Source: JANXUR01 sp038229415 (GTDB lineage: Bacteria > Acidobacteriota > Terriglobia > Terriglobales > Acidobacteriaceae). From it: 64,000 nt of DNA. The stretch lies in NCBI GenBank assembly GCA_038229415.1, contig JBBROM010000005.1, positions 196,675-260,674 on the forward strand, in the 5' to 3' direction. Positions 26,010-34,460 of the stretch are shown here, in pieces. How positions within the stretch are numbered: position 1 is the stretch's first letter; each line of letters begins with the position of its first letter. A program made the position numbers and the translations under genes. The notes beneath the pieces are model-generated. The model was not told the DNA's origin and made no database searches. It was given only the letters and a program-made list of their open reading frames with translations.

Positions 26010-26918
26010 CTAAACTACTGCGCCGCTCTCTGCCTGCTCATGCGCGTGATAGCTGGAGCGCACCAGGGGGCCGCTTTCTACGTGCTTGAAGCCCATGGTG
26101 AGCGCCTCGCGCTTCAGGTCGGCGAACTCGGCGGGAGTGTAGAAGCGCGTCATCGGCAGATGATCTTTCGACGGACGCAGGTATTGACCGACGGTGAGAA
26201 TGTCCACGCGCGCGTCAGCGAGGTCGCGGAAGACTTGCAGCAGTTCTTCGGTGTCTTCGCCGATGCCGACCATCACGCCTGACTTGGTGGCAATCTCTGG
26301 AGCCATCTGCTTGGCATCGGCCAGCAGCTTGAGGGTGCGCTCGTAGCGCGCTCCAGAACGCACGGCGCGATAGAGCCGCGGCACCGTTTCCGTATTGTGG
26401 TTCAGGATGTTGGGCTTCGCGTCCATCACGATCTTCAGCGATTCGCAGTTCCCCTGAAAGTCGGGGATCAGCACTTCCACGCCGCATCCCGGCACGCGTT
26501 CGCGTACTTGTTGAATCGTCATGGCAAAAACTTTGGCCGCGCCAATGTTGTCGTCGTCGCGATTGACGCTGGTGATGACGGCGAACTTCAGTCCAAGCGT
26601 CGCCACCGCCTCGGCCACGCGACGCGGCTCATCAAAATCAATTGGTTCTGGGCGTCCCTTAGGCACGGCGCAAAATCCGCAGCGCCGGGTACATAGGTTG
26701 CCGAGGAGCATAAAGGTGGCGGTTTTGTGCTGCCAGCATTCGCCGATGTTGGGGCACATGGCGGATTCGCAAACGGTGTGCAGGTCGAGGGTACGGGCCA
26801 GCTTCTTGAGGTTGTGATAGTTTTCGCCAGACGGGGCGCGGGCCTTCAGCCACTCCGGTTTGGAAACCGGGCGGCGGGGGCCAATCTCGATCTGAATCAA
26901 CTCTTCGGCAGTAGCCAT
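26010..26918 (-). CDS. lipA: lipoyl synthase
   Basis: Radical SAM enzyme inserting two sulfurs into protein-bound octanoyl groups to make lipoyl cofactors. Protein of 302 residues, normal length. The auxiliary cluster motif is CESAMCPNIGECW, the radical SAM motif CTRRCGFC, and the C-terminal RSSYHAHEQ supplies the serine ligand of the auxiliary cluster (RSSYHA). MGFKHVESGPLVRSSY is a standard LipA ending. Upstream on the same strand are a cytochrome c gene and dacB. LipB is not in the window. Confidence 0.96.
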   Translation of the reverse strand: MATAEELIQIEIGPRRPVSKPEWLKARAPSGENYHNLKKLARTLDLHTVCESAMCPNIGECWQHKTATFMLLGNLCTRRCGFCAVPKGRPEPIDFDEPRRVAEAVATLGLKFAVITSVNRDDDNIGAAKVFAMTIQQVRERVPGCGVEVLIPDFQGNCESLKIVMDAKPNILNHNTETVPRLYRAVRSGARYERTLKLLADAKQMAPEIATKSGVMVGIGEDTEELLQVFRDLADARVDILTVGQYLRPSKDHLPMTRFYTPAEFADLKREALTMGFKHVESGPLVRSSYHAHEQAESGAVV

Positions 26919-26957
26919 GGCGACTCTTTATTGTAAATGCTGGCGAACGGCCAAGTG

Positions 26958-27007
26958 CTTTCGGTGCGCTGCACCGACTGGACGGGCGAGGGCGCCCGTC
27001 CCCACAC
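26958..27007. repeat. Family C repeat (reverse orientation)
   Basis: Read on the minus strand: GTGTGGGGACGGGCGCCC then CGCCCGTCC as the first hairpin, and CGGTGC/GCACCG as the second. It lies between the cytochrome c stop and the lipA start. Confidence 0.75.
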
Positions 27008-27014
27008 GATGCAG

Positions 27015-27374
27015 CTACAGCGTGTGCAGGTAGACGATCAAGTCCGCAATCTGCGCGTCATACAACTTGTCGCCGAAGGCAGGCATGTGGCTGCGGCCGC
27101 GCTGAATCAGTTCGGTCAGGCGCTCGTCATTGGCAGGAATGCCGCTGGAAAAATATGGCTTTTTGAGCACGCCCTTAAGCGACGGGCCATTTTCGGCATA
27201 CGACGAATATGGCTCGTGGCAGCGGTGGCAAAAGGTGTCGAAGATCGCGCGCCCGCTGGCTTGCTGCGCCGTCAGCCCCAGCTCAGCGTCCGACTTGCGT
27301 GGCGGAATGCGATTGCAGGCGACGCCCAGCGCGACGGTTAAGAGAATGTATGAAAAGATCAGCCCACGAGTCAT
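27015..27374 (-). CDS. class I cytochrome c
   Basis: Small exported electron carrier, 119 residues from the ATG at 27374. Residues 1-20 are a signal peptide ending in a cysteine (LGVAC), possibly a lipoprotein, although the lipobox is atypical. The heme site is CHRCH (Cys49, Cys52, His53) and the likely sixth ligand is Met97 in HMPAFGD. FDTFCHRCHEPYSSYAENGPSLKGVL resembles cytochrome c551/c552-type domains. A longer frame upstream was rejected because it overlaps dacB. The partner redox enzyme is not identified. Confidence 0.85.
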   Translation of the reverse strand: MTRGLIFSYILLTVALGVACNRIPPRKSDAELGLTAQQASGRAIFDTFCHRCHEPYSSYAENGPSLKGVLKKPYFSSGIPANDERLTELIQRGRSHMPAFGDKLYDAQIADLIVYLHTL

Positions 27375-27420
27375 CAACAAAGAGGATATCGTGTGCAGGC
27401 GGCAATTGCGCATACACAAT

Positions 27421-29097
27421 CTATTTCTTGGAGGGCGGTTGCGTCTTGGCCACAATCGCCTCAACAATCTGGTCTATCGCAGCCACCACCAGCTTGGCTC
27501 TCGCGCTCTGGCTATTGGAAAAGATGGAGAAGGCCACGCGCTCACCGGCCATCGTGGTGGCGTAGCCGGAGAGCGCATTCACGTGTGTGAGGCTGCCAGT
27601 TTTGGCATGAACGCGGTCTTTGGCCGGACTGGGTAGTGCAGGCGTGGTGCCGCTGGCGGCCGTTCCCGAGAAACGATGTGCAAGCGACCCATCCACTCCG
27701 GCAATGGGCAGCGTGTTGTCAAACGCTGCGCCCCACGTTTGCGTGCTGGCATAGCGCAGCAGCATGACCACCGTGCGAGGAGAAACTAGATTGATGCGGG
27801 AGAGGCCAGAGCCATCGGCTAAAAGAAGCGCATCTTCCTCCTTGATTCCTGCAGAGTGCAAAAACTCGCGCCGGAAGTTGAGGCCTACATCCGCGGTGCT
27901 CGCCGGACCCGGCACATAGCTTGGTGGCGCGTCCCTTGGCAGCCAATGGGTTTGCCCGATGAGCCGCAGCGCCAGCTCCGCGTGCAAATTTTGGCTCACC
28001 TTGTTGATGACGGTGAGGTCTTCCACGAACGGGTGCGACCAGTGCTCGGCCAGAACGTTGGTGGGCGCGGGCGGCTTTACTGCTGTGGGCTGCGACCACG
28101 ATGCCGGGTCGCGATGCCGCGCCCGCGTGCCGCCGAGCACAGCTATGCCGCGCTGCTCCAGCAAATGCCGAAAGACGCGCGCGGCGAACTCGGCGGAATC
28201 TTCCACTGCGAGATATTCGGTGTGACCCTTGTCGTCGAGGGGAATGTCGCCGAAGAACGTTACTTCATGCGATCCCGGGTCACGCCGCAAATCCATGTGA
28301 TTGCCGCTGCCCGCCGCCGTGGTGATGGTTCGATTGTGAATCGCAAAATAATTAGCGTCAGGCGACACCGACAGAAACGCCGTATCACCAACCGCAGCGC
28401 CGGGCGAAACCTGCACCGCGATCACGTTATCATTCAGCGTGAGCGCAGAAACGGGCGCGCCGTAGTCGTACTGCAGGTCGTCCCAATCCCAACCCTCCGG
28501 ATAGCGGTCAAAATCGTAAAAAGTGTCGTCGCCTATGATGTCGCCGTCCACTTCCTTGAGGCCCAGCTTCACCAGCGCGTCGGCCATCTCTTCCAGCGCC
28601 TGCGTGCTGGAGCCAGCGGACTCCGACTTGGCATTGTAGGGCAGCACACGGTCGGAAAGATTGGGATCGCCGCGCCCCACGAGAGTCAGGTCGCCGGTCA
28701 GGCGACCTGACTTGTCAATCTTGTTGGAAGGTGATGAAGTTTCCACCGTGGTGCGGAACTTGTAGTCTCCACCAACGAGCGCGAACGCCGCCGCCGTGGT
28801 GAACAGTTTGGTGTTGGAGGCGGGCGTGAACAGCTTGTCGGCGTTCAGCGAAAAAATTTCGCGGCCCGAGTCCAGCGAGATGACTTCGATGCCCCAGCTG
28901 CCGCGCGTAATTTCCGGCTCGGTCAAAATATCGCTGATCGCCGGCGGAAGCGGGTCGGGCTTTGGCTTCGATTTCGGTCTGTGGGCAATGGCTGGCGTCG
29001 CTGCGACCAGCAGCACAAGGAGGCCGATGACAAGCGACCGCTGCACTCGGTGGCAGGTTTGGAGCGAAATCCTCGAAATCAGCGAAGCGTTTGGCAT
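27421..29097 (-). CDS. dacB: D-Ala-D-Ala carboxypeptidase/endopeptidase (PBP4-type)
   Basis: Low-molecular-weight penicillin-binding protein of peptidase family S13, periplasmic; 558 residues. It trims the terminal D-Ala of peptidoglycan stem peptides and cleaves cross-links. Signal peptide at residues 20-38 (VIGLLVLLVAATPAIA), a proline/lysine-rich linker, the active-site SNTK (Ser94, Lys97), the SxN motif in DGSGLSRINLVSP and the KTG motif in HAKTGSL. It is the first gene of a dacB-cytochrome-lipA series; the promoter is probably in the 170-base divergent gap before 29268. Confidence 0.94.
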   Translation of the reverse strand: MPNASLISRISLQTCHRVQRSLVIGLLVLLVAATPAIAHRPKSKPKPDPLPPAISDILTEPEITRGSWGIEVISLDSGREIFSLNADKLFTPASNTKLFTTAAAFALVGGDYKFRTTVETSSPSNKIDKSGRLTGDLTLVGRGDPNLSDRVLPYNAKSESAGSSTQALEEMADALVKLGLKEVDGDIIGDDTFYDFDRYPEGWDWDDLQYDYGAPVSALTLNDNVIAVQVSPGAAVGDTAFLSVSPDANYFAIHNRTITTAAGSGNHMDLRRDPGSHEVTFFGDIPLDDKGHTEYLAVEDSAEFAARVFRHLLEQRGIAVLGGTRARHRDPASWSQPTAVKPPAPTNVLAEHWSHPFVEDLTVINKVSQNLHAELALRLIGQTHWLPRDAPPSYVPGPASTADVGLNFRREFLHSAGIKEEDALLLADGSGLSRINLVSPRTVVMLLRYASTQTWGAAFDNTLPIAGVDGSLAHRFSGTAASGTTPALPSPAKDRVHAKTGSLTHVNALSGYATTMAGERVAFSIFSNSQSARAKLVVAAIDQIVEAIVAKTQPPSKK

Positions 29098-29267
29098 GGC
29101 ATCGCGGATTCTAACATTTTGGCGTGTGCGATTCGCACTGGAGCGATGCAGTTGCTGCGCCCGTCAAGGCGCAGGAGCACTGTCCGCTTTCCGCATCGTT
29201 TGCCCAGCGCTAACCTAGCGGATAGACTCGCGAGTCACATCGTTGGCCCATCGGAGCCACACTCATC

Positions 29268-30356
29268 ATGGCAGATAACACGCTTTACCACGGACGGCGC
29301 GCCGTCCAGATTGAGAACGAAGCACTGCGGGTGACCGTGACTGTCGAGGGCGGACACATCGCCGAGATTCTGCACAAGCGGTCGGGGGTGAATCCGTTGT
29401 GGACGCCGCCGTGGACTTCCATCGAGCCATCACAATATGATCCGGCGACGCATCCGGAATATGGGCCGGATGCGGAAGCGAGGCTAATCGCAGGGATTCT
29501 TGGGCACAATCTATGCCTCGACACTTTCGGCGCGCCGAGCGCGGAAGAGGCTGCAGCGGGGATTCCGGTGCATGGCGAAGCTCCGGTTGCCGAGTATGCG
29601 CTACACGCGGATGAAGGGTGCATCCGGCAAAACCCCAACTTTGAGCTGGCGCAGATTGGGTTTGAACGCACGGTGCGGCTAAGTGCCGGCGGTCATACGC
29701 TACAGATCTACGAAACGCTACAGAACCTTTCAGCCACCGACCGCCCCATCGCGTGGACACAGCATGTAACGCTCGGTCCGCCATTTCTGGAGCGTGGGGT
29801 AACTCGCTTCTTACTTAATGCGACGCGTTCCAAAGTGCTGGAGGCGGAGTTCAACGGCGGACTGGGCATGCAGAAGGCCGGGGCAGAGTTCGAGTGGCCG
29901 CTGTGTCCGATGAAGAACGGTAGCGTGGACAACCTCAGTACTTTTGCAAGTTCAAAGAGTGCCGAGGCTTCCGGCGGATACACCGCGCACATGATGAATC
30001 TGGCCGAGGAGTACGCGTATTTCGTTGCGTGGTCGCCTCGCTTGCAGCTGGCGTGCGGCTACGTGTGGCGGCGCCAAGACTTTCCGTGGCTGGGACGCTG
30101 GGAAGAAAACTGCTTGCGCACGCAGACGCCGTGGAACGGTCGAACCATTGCCTGCGGCATGGAGTTTGGCGTGTCGCCGATGCTAGAGTCACGGCGGCAG
30201 ATGGTGGAGCGTGGCAGTCTGTTCGGCGTGTCCACGTACCGCTGGCTGCCGGCGAAGTCGAAGCTCACGGCGAACTATTGCGCGTTCGTCATCGAGGCTC
30301 CGACGATGCCGGGTTCTGTTCGCTGGGATGGCGTTGGGGATGTGCAGTTATCCTAA
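29268..30356 (+). CDS. galactose-mutarotase-fold protein
   Basis: Soluble protein of 362 residues that looks like an aldose-1-epimerase-like beta-sandwich (IENEALRVTVTVEGGHIAEILHK at the N-terminus, AWTQHVTLGPPFLE near residue 165). The family's histidine-bearing segments are only partly recognisable, so activity is uncertain. No sugar operon surrounds it. The ATG at 29268 has a weak CGGAG site. folP begins 28 bases after the stop, which suggests a shared transcript, although the two have no obvious link. Alternatives include other carbohydrate-binding proteins of the mutarotase fold. Confidence 0.65.
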   Translation: MADNTLYHGRRAVQIENEALRVTVTVEGGHIAEILHKRSGVNPLWTPPWTSIEPSQYDPATHPEYGPDAEARLIAGILGHNLCLDTFGAPSAEEAAAGIPVHGEAPVAEYALHADEGCIRQNPNFELAQIGFERTVRLSAGGHTLQIYETLQNLSATDRPIAWTQHVTLGPPFLERGVTRFLLNATRSKVLEAEFNGGLGMQKAGAEFEWPLCPMKNGSVDNLSTFASSKSAEASGGYTAHMMNLAEEYAYFVAWSPRLQLACGYVWRRQDFPWLGRWEENCLRTQTPWNGRTIACGMEFGVSPMLESRRQMVERGSLFGVSTYRWLPAKSKLTANYCAFVIEAPTMPGSVRWDGVGDVQLS

Positions 30357-30384
30357 GAAGATCATTTGATCGAAGAAGGAAGAA

Positions 30385-31293
30385 GTGTTGAAACGGCAAC
30401 GATTCATTTGGGATATTGGCTCACGCAAGCTTCGGCTGGGCGAACGCACGCTGGTTATGGGCATCATCAACGTTACGCCGGATTCATTTTCTGACGGCGG
30501 CAAGTATCTGCGTCCGGCACAGGCGGTGGCTCATGCCATACGGCTGCTGGAAGCGGGCGCCGAGATTCTCGACATCGGCGGCGAATCCACGCGGCCGGGC
30601 GCATATGCCGCGGGTAAGGACGTTACAGTGACCGCCGAGCAGGAAGCCGAGCGCATTCTGCCGGTGATTGCCGAGTTGAAGCGGCAGATACCGCAGTGTG
30701 TGATCTCCGTGGACACCTACAAGGCGTGGGTGGCAGAAGTTGCACTGGCGGCGGGCGCGGAGATTGTGAACGACGTGAGCGGCCTGCTCGCCGATCCGGC
30801 GATGGCCGCGACGGTGGCTCGTTCCAAGTGCGGCGTGGTGGTGATGCAGATGCGCGGGCGTCCGGCGGAGTGGCGCACCTTGCCGCCGCTGCGCAATCCG
30901 GTGGGACTGGTGAAGCGAGAACTGGCTGCGGCTGCGGCGAAAGCGCTGGCGGCGGGAATCAGCAAGAAGCGAATCGTGCTCGACCCCGGCATTGGATTCG
31001 GCAAGAACTTCGAGGAAAATTATCCGCTGCTGGCGCGGCTGGGCGAGATCGGTGAACTCGGCTATCCACTGCTGTTGGGGCCGTCGCGCAAGTCGTTCAT
31101 CGGACGCACAGTGGCCAAGGCGCATGGCGGCGGCGATACCGACATCGTTCCGCCGCAGGAGCGCGTCTTCGGCACACTGGCCAGCGAAGCAATCGCCGTG
31201 CTGAACGGAGCGCACATCATCCGCACCCATGATGTGAAGGCTTGCGTGGATGCGGTGCGGGTAGCCGATGAAGTTTTGCGCGCTGCGCGGTAA
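30385..31293 (+). CDS. folP: dihydropteroate synthase
   Basis: Joins 6-hydroxymethyl-7,8-dihydropterin diphosphate with p-aminobenzoate to make dihydropteroate in folate synthesis; this is the sulfonamide target. TIM barrel of 302 residues. Motifs: MGIINVTPDSFSDGG (pyrophosphate-binding loop), DIGGESTRPG (loop 2), SVDTYKAWVAE, IVNDVSG, LDPGIGFGK and LLGPSRKSFIG. The start is GTG at 30385 after GAAGGAAGAA. The stop is 4 bases from the convergent dehydrogenase stop, with no terminator visible between them. Confidence 0.96.
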   Translation: MLKRQRFIWDIGSRKLRLGERTLVMGIINVTPDSFSDGGKYLRPAQAVAHAIRLLEAGAEILDIGGESTRPGAYAAGKDVTVTAEQEAERILPVIAELKRQIPQCVISVDTYKAWVAEVALAAGAEIVNDVSGLLADPAMAATVARSKCGVVVMQMRGRPAEWRTLPPLRNPVGLVKRELAAAAAKALAAGISKKRIVLDPGIGFGKNFEENYPLLARLGEIGELGYPLLLGPSRKSFIGRTVAKAHGGGDTDIVPPQERVFGTLASEAIAVLNGAHIIRTHDVKACVDAVRVADEVLRAAR

Positions 31294-31297
31294 TAAG

Positions 31298-32566
31298 CTA
31301 GTGGCGCAGCCGGATCAAATAGATCGCACCCGCGTAGTCGTCCGTCACCAGCAACGCATCCTTGCCAAAGCGCATAACGTCGCACGGACGTCCGTGCACA
31401 ACACCAGCCTGCAAAAAGCCGGAGAGAAACGTTTCCGGCTTGCCGCCCGGCTTCAGCTGCTCAACAGCGTAGCCTCGCCCCAGATGCTTCTTGCCGGAAC
31501 CATGTAATGCAACCAGCCAATGTTCTTTCAGTTGCGGATCGGGGAAAGTGGCATCCAAATACTCGAGTCCGAGCGGCGAACTATGGGCGGGAAAATAACC
31601 GAACGGAGTGCCCACCTTCGAACACGCATCAACGCCGGTTACAAATTCGGGATCGGGAAAAGCGCGGCCTTCGTGAAAGTAGCAGTTAGGCCAGCCGTAA
31701 TCGTTATGAGTTGACAACGCGTTGCCGCTCAAACGAAGCATGGTATCGTCGGGAGCATCGTTCCCTAGATGATCCGCTCCCATATTCGTCGCATACAGAG
31801 CCCCATCCACCCAACGCAGCCCCACTGCGTTGCGCAGGCCTGATCCTATAATCCGCGCATCGCTGCCATCGGGATTCATACTGGTGAGCGTCGCGCGAAT
31901 CTCCTCTTTCTCTCGACACGCATTGCAACTGCTGCCCACCGTCACAAACAGCCTTGCCTTGCCCGCAACCGTTCCGAACGCCAATGTGCGAGTAAGATGC
32001 CAGCCCCCGTACTTGTAGTTCAATCCGTAGTCTGGATAGTGGGCCAAAACTTCGGGGGCACCTTCCGGTGCTGTAGCTCCTGAAGTAAAGCGGAATCGCT
32101 CCAGCTTGTCGGTCAGTGCCACATACAGCCAAGTCTTGCCATCCCCAGCCGCGTAAAATGCAATGCTGTTCGGGTTTCGCAGATGGTCAAGATAGGTGGT
32201 GACTTTCGTGAACCGTCCACGCGCTGTGTCGAAGCCGTCAAGAATGGAAATGGCCCCGCGCGAATTATCGGCACGCGTGTAAAGCCCGGTCACGAACATT
32301 CTTCCGTCTGGCGTGGGAGCGAGGAACCTTACTCGCTTCAATCCTTCCGCAGCGATCGAGATCTCATACTCCGACGGGAGTGACAAGGTAATTTCTTTGC
32401 CGTTGGCCAGATGCAAAGTGTGCGGCACCAGCTTGGCCTCACCAAACACAAGTGAACTTGCGAAGCAGAGCAGCAGTACAGCACAAAAGCAGCGATGGAC
32501 TATTACACTCGGCCACCAAGTGGATGTTGGCTCCCAATTTCTCCGCTTTGAGTGCTTGCTGCTCAC
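31298..32566 (-). CDS. PQQ-type glucose/sorbosone dehydrogenase-like protein
   Basis: Exported six-bladed beta-propeller of 422 residues. The signal sequence lies at about residues 22-43 (VIVHRCFCAVLLLCFASSLVFG). Characteristic segments: RVRFLAPTPDGRMFVT, LRNPNSIAF, HLTRTLAFG, SGLRNAVGLRW, DNAPDDTMLRL-type loop and CDVMRFGKDALLVTDDYAGAIY at the end. Soluble PQQ glucose dehydrogenases and L-sorbosone dehydrogenases share this fold. Whether it binds PQQ cannot be decided by eye. Start ATG at 32566, 10 bases after the dtd stop, so it is probably co-transcribed with dtd. Confidence 0.82.
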   Translation of the reverse strand: MSSKHSKRRNWEPTSTWWPSVIVHRCFCAVLLLCFASSLVFGEAKLVPHTLHLANGKEITLSLPSEYEISIAAEGLKRVRFLAPTPDGRMFVTGLYTRADNSRGAISILDGFDTARGRFTKVTTYLDHLRNPNSIAFYAAGDGKTWLYVALTDKLERFRFTSGATAPEGAPEVLAHYPDYGLNYKYGGWHLTRTLAFGTVAGKARLFVTVGSSCNACREKEEIRATLTSMNPDGSDARIIGSGLRNAVGLRWVDGALYATNMGADHLGNDAPDDTMLRLSGNALSTHNDYGWPNCYFHEGRAFPDPEFVTGVDACSKVGTPFGYFPAHSSPLGLEYLDATFPDPQLKEHWLVALHGSGKKHLGRGYAVEQLKPGGKPETFLSGFLQAGVVHGRPCDVMRFGKDALLVTDDYAGAIYLIRLRH

Positions 32567-32576
32567 GATTACCTTC

Positions 32577-33047
32577 CTAGAACGCCCTGCTTGAATCCAG
32601 CAGAATCGTTACCGGGCCATCATTCACTAGTCCCACCTGCATCATGGCTTGGAAGCGGCCGGTTTCGCAGCGCAAGCCGCTCACTCGAATCTTCTCCACG
32701 AAGTATTCATAGAGCCGGTTGGCTAACTCCGGCCGGGCGGCTGCGTCGAACGAAGGGCGCTTGCCTCGGCGCACGTCGCCGTAGAGCGTGAACTGCGAAA
32801 CTACCATTATGCTGCCGCCAACATCCGCGACGGATAGGTTCATCTTGCCGACGTCGTCTTTGTCGTCCGCAAAAATGCGCAGTCCGATGATCTTGTCGCA
32901 AAGATAGGCGGCGTCCGCTTCGGTGTCAGCCTGGGCAACGCCGAGCAGCACCAGCAGTCCACGCTCGATTTCGCCGGTGATTTCGCTGACACCACTCGCT
33001 TCGACAGTAACTCGCGCCCGGCTCACGCGTTGGACGACGGCTCGCAT
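32577..33047 (-). CDS. dtd: D-aminoacyl-tRNA deacylase
   Basis: Removes D-amino acids and glycine mischarged onto tRNA. Protein of 156 residues beginning MRAVVQRVSRARVTVE, the family N-terminus, which is why the ATG at 33047 is preferred over one 7 codons earlier. The active-site motifs are SQFTLYGD (Dtd SQxTL) and NDGPVTILLDS (NxGPVT, here with Asp in the variable position). RRGKRPSFDAAARPE is also typical. It is divergent from the amidohydrolase pair, and the sugar dehydrogenase gene follows it. Confidence 0.95.
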   Translation of the reverse strand: MRAVVQRVSRARVTVEASGVSEITGEIERGLLVLLGVAQADTEADAAYLCDKIIGLRIFADDKDDVGKMNLSVADVGGSIMVVSQFTLYGDVRRGKRPSFDAAARPELANRLYEYFVEKIRVSGLRCETGRFQAMMQVGLVNDGPVTILLDSSRAF

Positions 33048-33137
33048 GAGGACAGTGTAAACGTTCAAGACTCTGCGTCAGCGTTGACGCGGGCACTGCT
33101 GGCCCGTAGAATCGCCTAGTTTCCGGAGGATCTCTTC

Positions 33138-34460
33138 ATGCGCAGTTGCAGAGAATTCAAAATACGACCACTGCCCCTGTTGTCCGCAATCCTATTGGTG
33201 ATAGTTGTGGCGTGCACATCCGTTGCCGCGCAGGCGGCGGACGCAGCCATCCCACACAGTGAAGTGCTCATCCAGAACGCGACGATTCTCACCGCGACCC
33301 ACGGACGCATCGAGCATGGCAGCGTTTATGTGAAGGACGGCAAGATCGTCGCCGTGGGGACGAACGTCAGTGCGCCGTCGTCCGCAAAGGTGATTGATGC
33401 GGGCGGGCGTTACCTGACGCCTGGCATCATAGACGCGCACTCGCACTCGGCGCTGGATAGCGACGTGAACGAGGCGACCAGCCCGGTGACGCCGCACATG
33501 ATGATGGCCGATGCGTTCGACTATCAGGACGAAGACTTGTACCACTCGCTGGCGGGTGGAGTCACAACTTCACTGCTGCTGCATGGTTCGGCGAACATGA
33601 TTGGCGGGCAGGCGGTAGTCATCAAGCATCGCGTTGGCCGCAGCCGCGACGAGATGATCTTCGCCGGTGCGCCGCGCTCCATCAAGTTTGCCAGCGGAGA
33701 AAATCCCAAGCGCGTGTATGGCGAGCGCGATCAACTGCCTTCGACGCGCATGGGCAACTTCGCGGTGCAGCGCGAGGCGTTGCAGCAGGCGCGCGAATAT
33801 CTGCGCGAGTGGGAAGCCTACGACGCCAAGGTGAAACGTGGTGACAAAGACATAACGCCTCCGCATAAGGATTTGAAGCTGGAAGCACTGGCCGACATTT
33901 TGCGCGGCAACCTGCTGGTGCAGATTCACTGCTATCGCGCCGATGAGTTCCTGACAGAGATGGCGATAGCGCGCGAGTTCGGATATCACGTCCGTGCCTT
34001 CCACCACGCGCTCGAAGCCTACAAAGTGCCAGAAAAATTAGCCGCAGAAAACGTTGCCATCGCTACCTTCGCCGACTGGTGGGGATTTAAGGAAGAAGCC
34101 TGGGACGCGATTCCGTGGAACGCAGTGATGTCCATGCGCAAGGGGGTGCGGGTGGCGATCAAGAGCGACTCGGACGACTTTGCCCGCCGCTTGAATCAGG
34201 AAGCCGCCAAGATGATGCGCTATGGCGGTGCCACCGAAGAAGAGGCGCTGCAAATGGTCACGCTGAACCCGGCGTGGATTATCGGCGTGGACGACAAGGT
34301 CGGCTCCATTGATGTGGGCAAGGATGCGGATCTGGTGCTGTGGAATACGTATCCATTTTCCACCTTCGCGCTGGCTGACATGGTGATGATTGATGGCGAT
34401 ACTTACTTCGATCGCTCGGCCAAGGGCCTGGGCATGCCGCAGATGAAGGAGGGCAACTAG
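33138..34460 (+). CDS. exported amidohydrolase (catalytic partner)
   Basis: Metal-dependent amidohydrolase, 440 residues, with signal peptide (residues 12-34, ending AQAAD). It keeps the metal site: HSH in GIIDAHSHSALD, later His in LVQIHCYRAD and AFHHALEA, and Asp in IKSDSDD. ALQMVTLNPAWIIGVDDKVGSIDVGKDADLVLW is the usual C-terminal signature. Start ATG with GGAGG ribosome-binding site. The stop directly abuts the ATG of the paralogue at 34461, so the two are a coupled pair. The substrate is unknown; imidazolonepropionase-like and dipeptidase-like activities are both possible. Confidence 0.88.
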   Translation: MRSCREFKIRPLPLLSAILLVIVVACTSVAAQAADAAIPHSEVLIQNATILTATHGRIEHGSVYVKDGKIVAVGTNVSAPSSAKVIDAGGRYLTPGIIDAHSHSALDSDVNEATSPVTPHMMMADAFDYQDEDLYHSLAGGVTTSLLLHGSANMIGGQAVVIKHRVGRSRDEMIFAGAPRSIKFASGENPKRVYGERDQLPSTRMGNFAVQREALQQAREYLREWEAYDAKVKRGDKDITPPHKDLKLEALADILRGNLLVQIHCYRADEFLTEMAIAREFGYHVRAFHHALEAYKVPEKLAAENVAIATFADWWGFKEEAWDAIPWNAVMSMRKGVRVAIKSDSDDFARRLNQEAAKMMRYGGATEEEALQMVTLNPAWIIGVDDKVGSIDVGKDADLVLWNTYPFSTFALADMVMIDGDTYFDRSAKGLGMPQMKEGN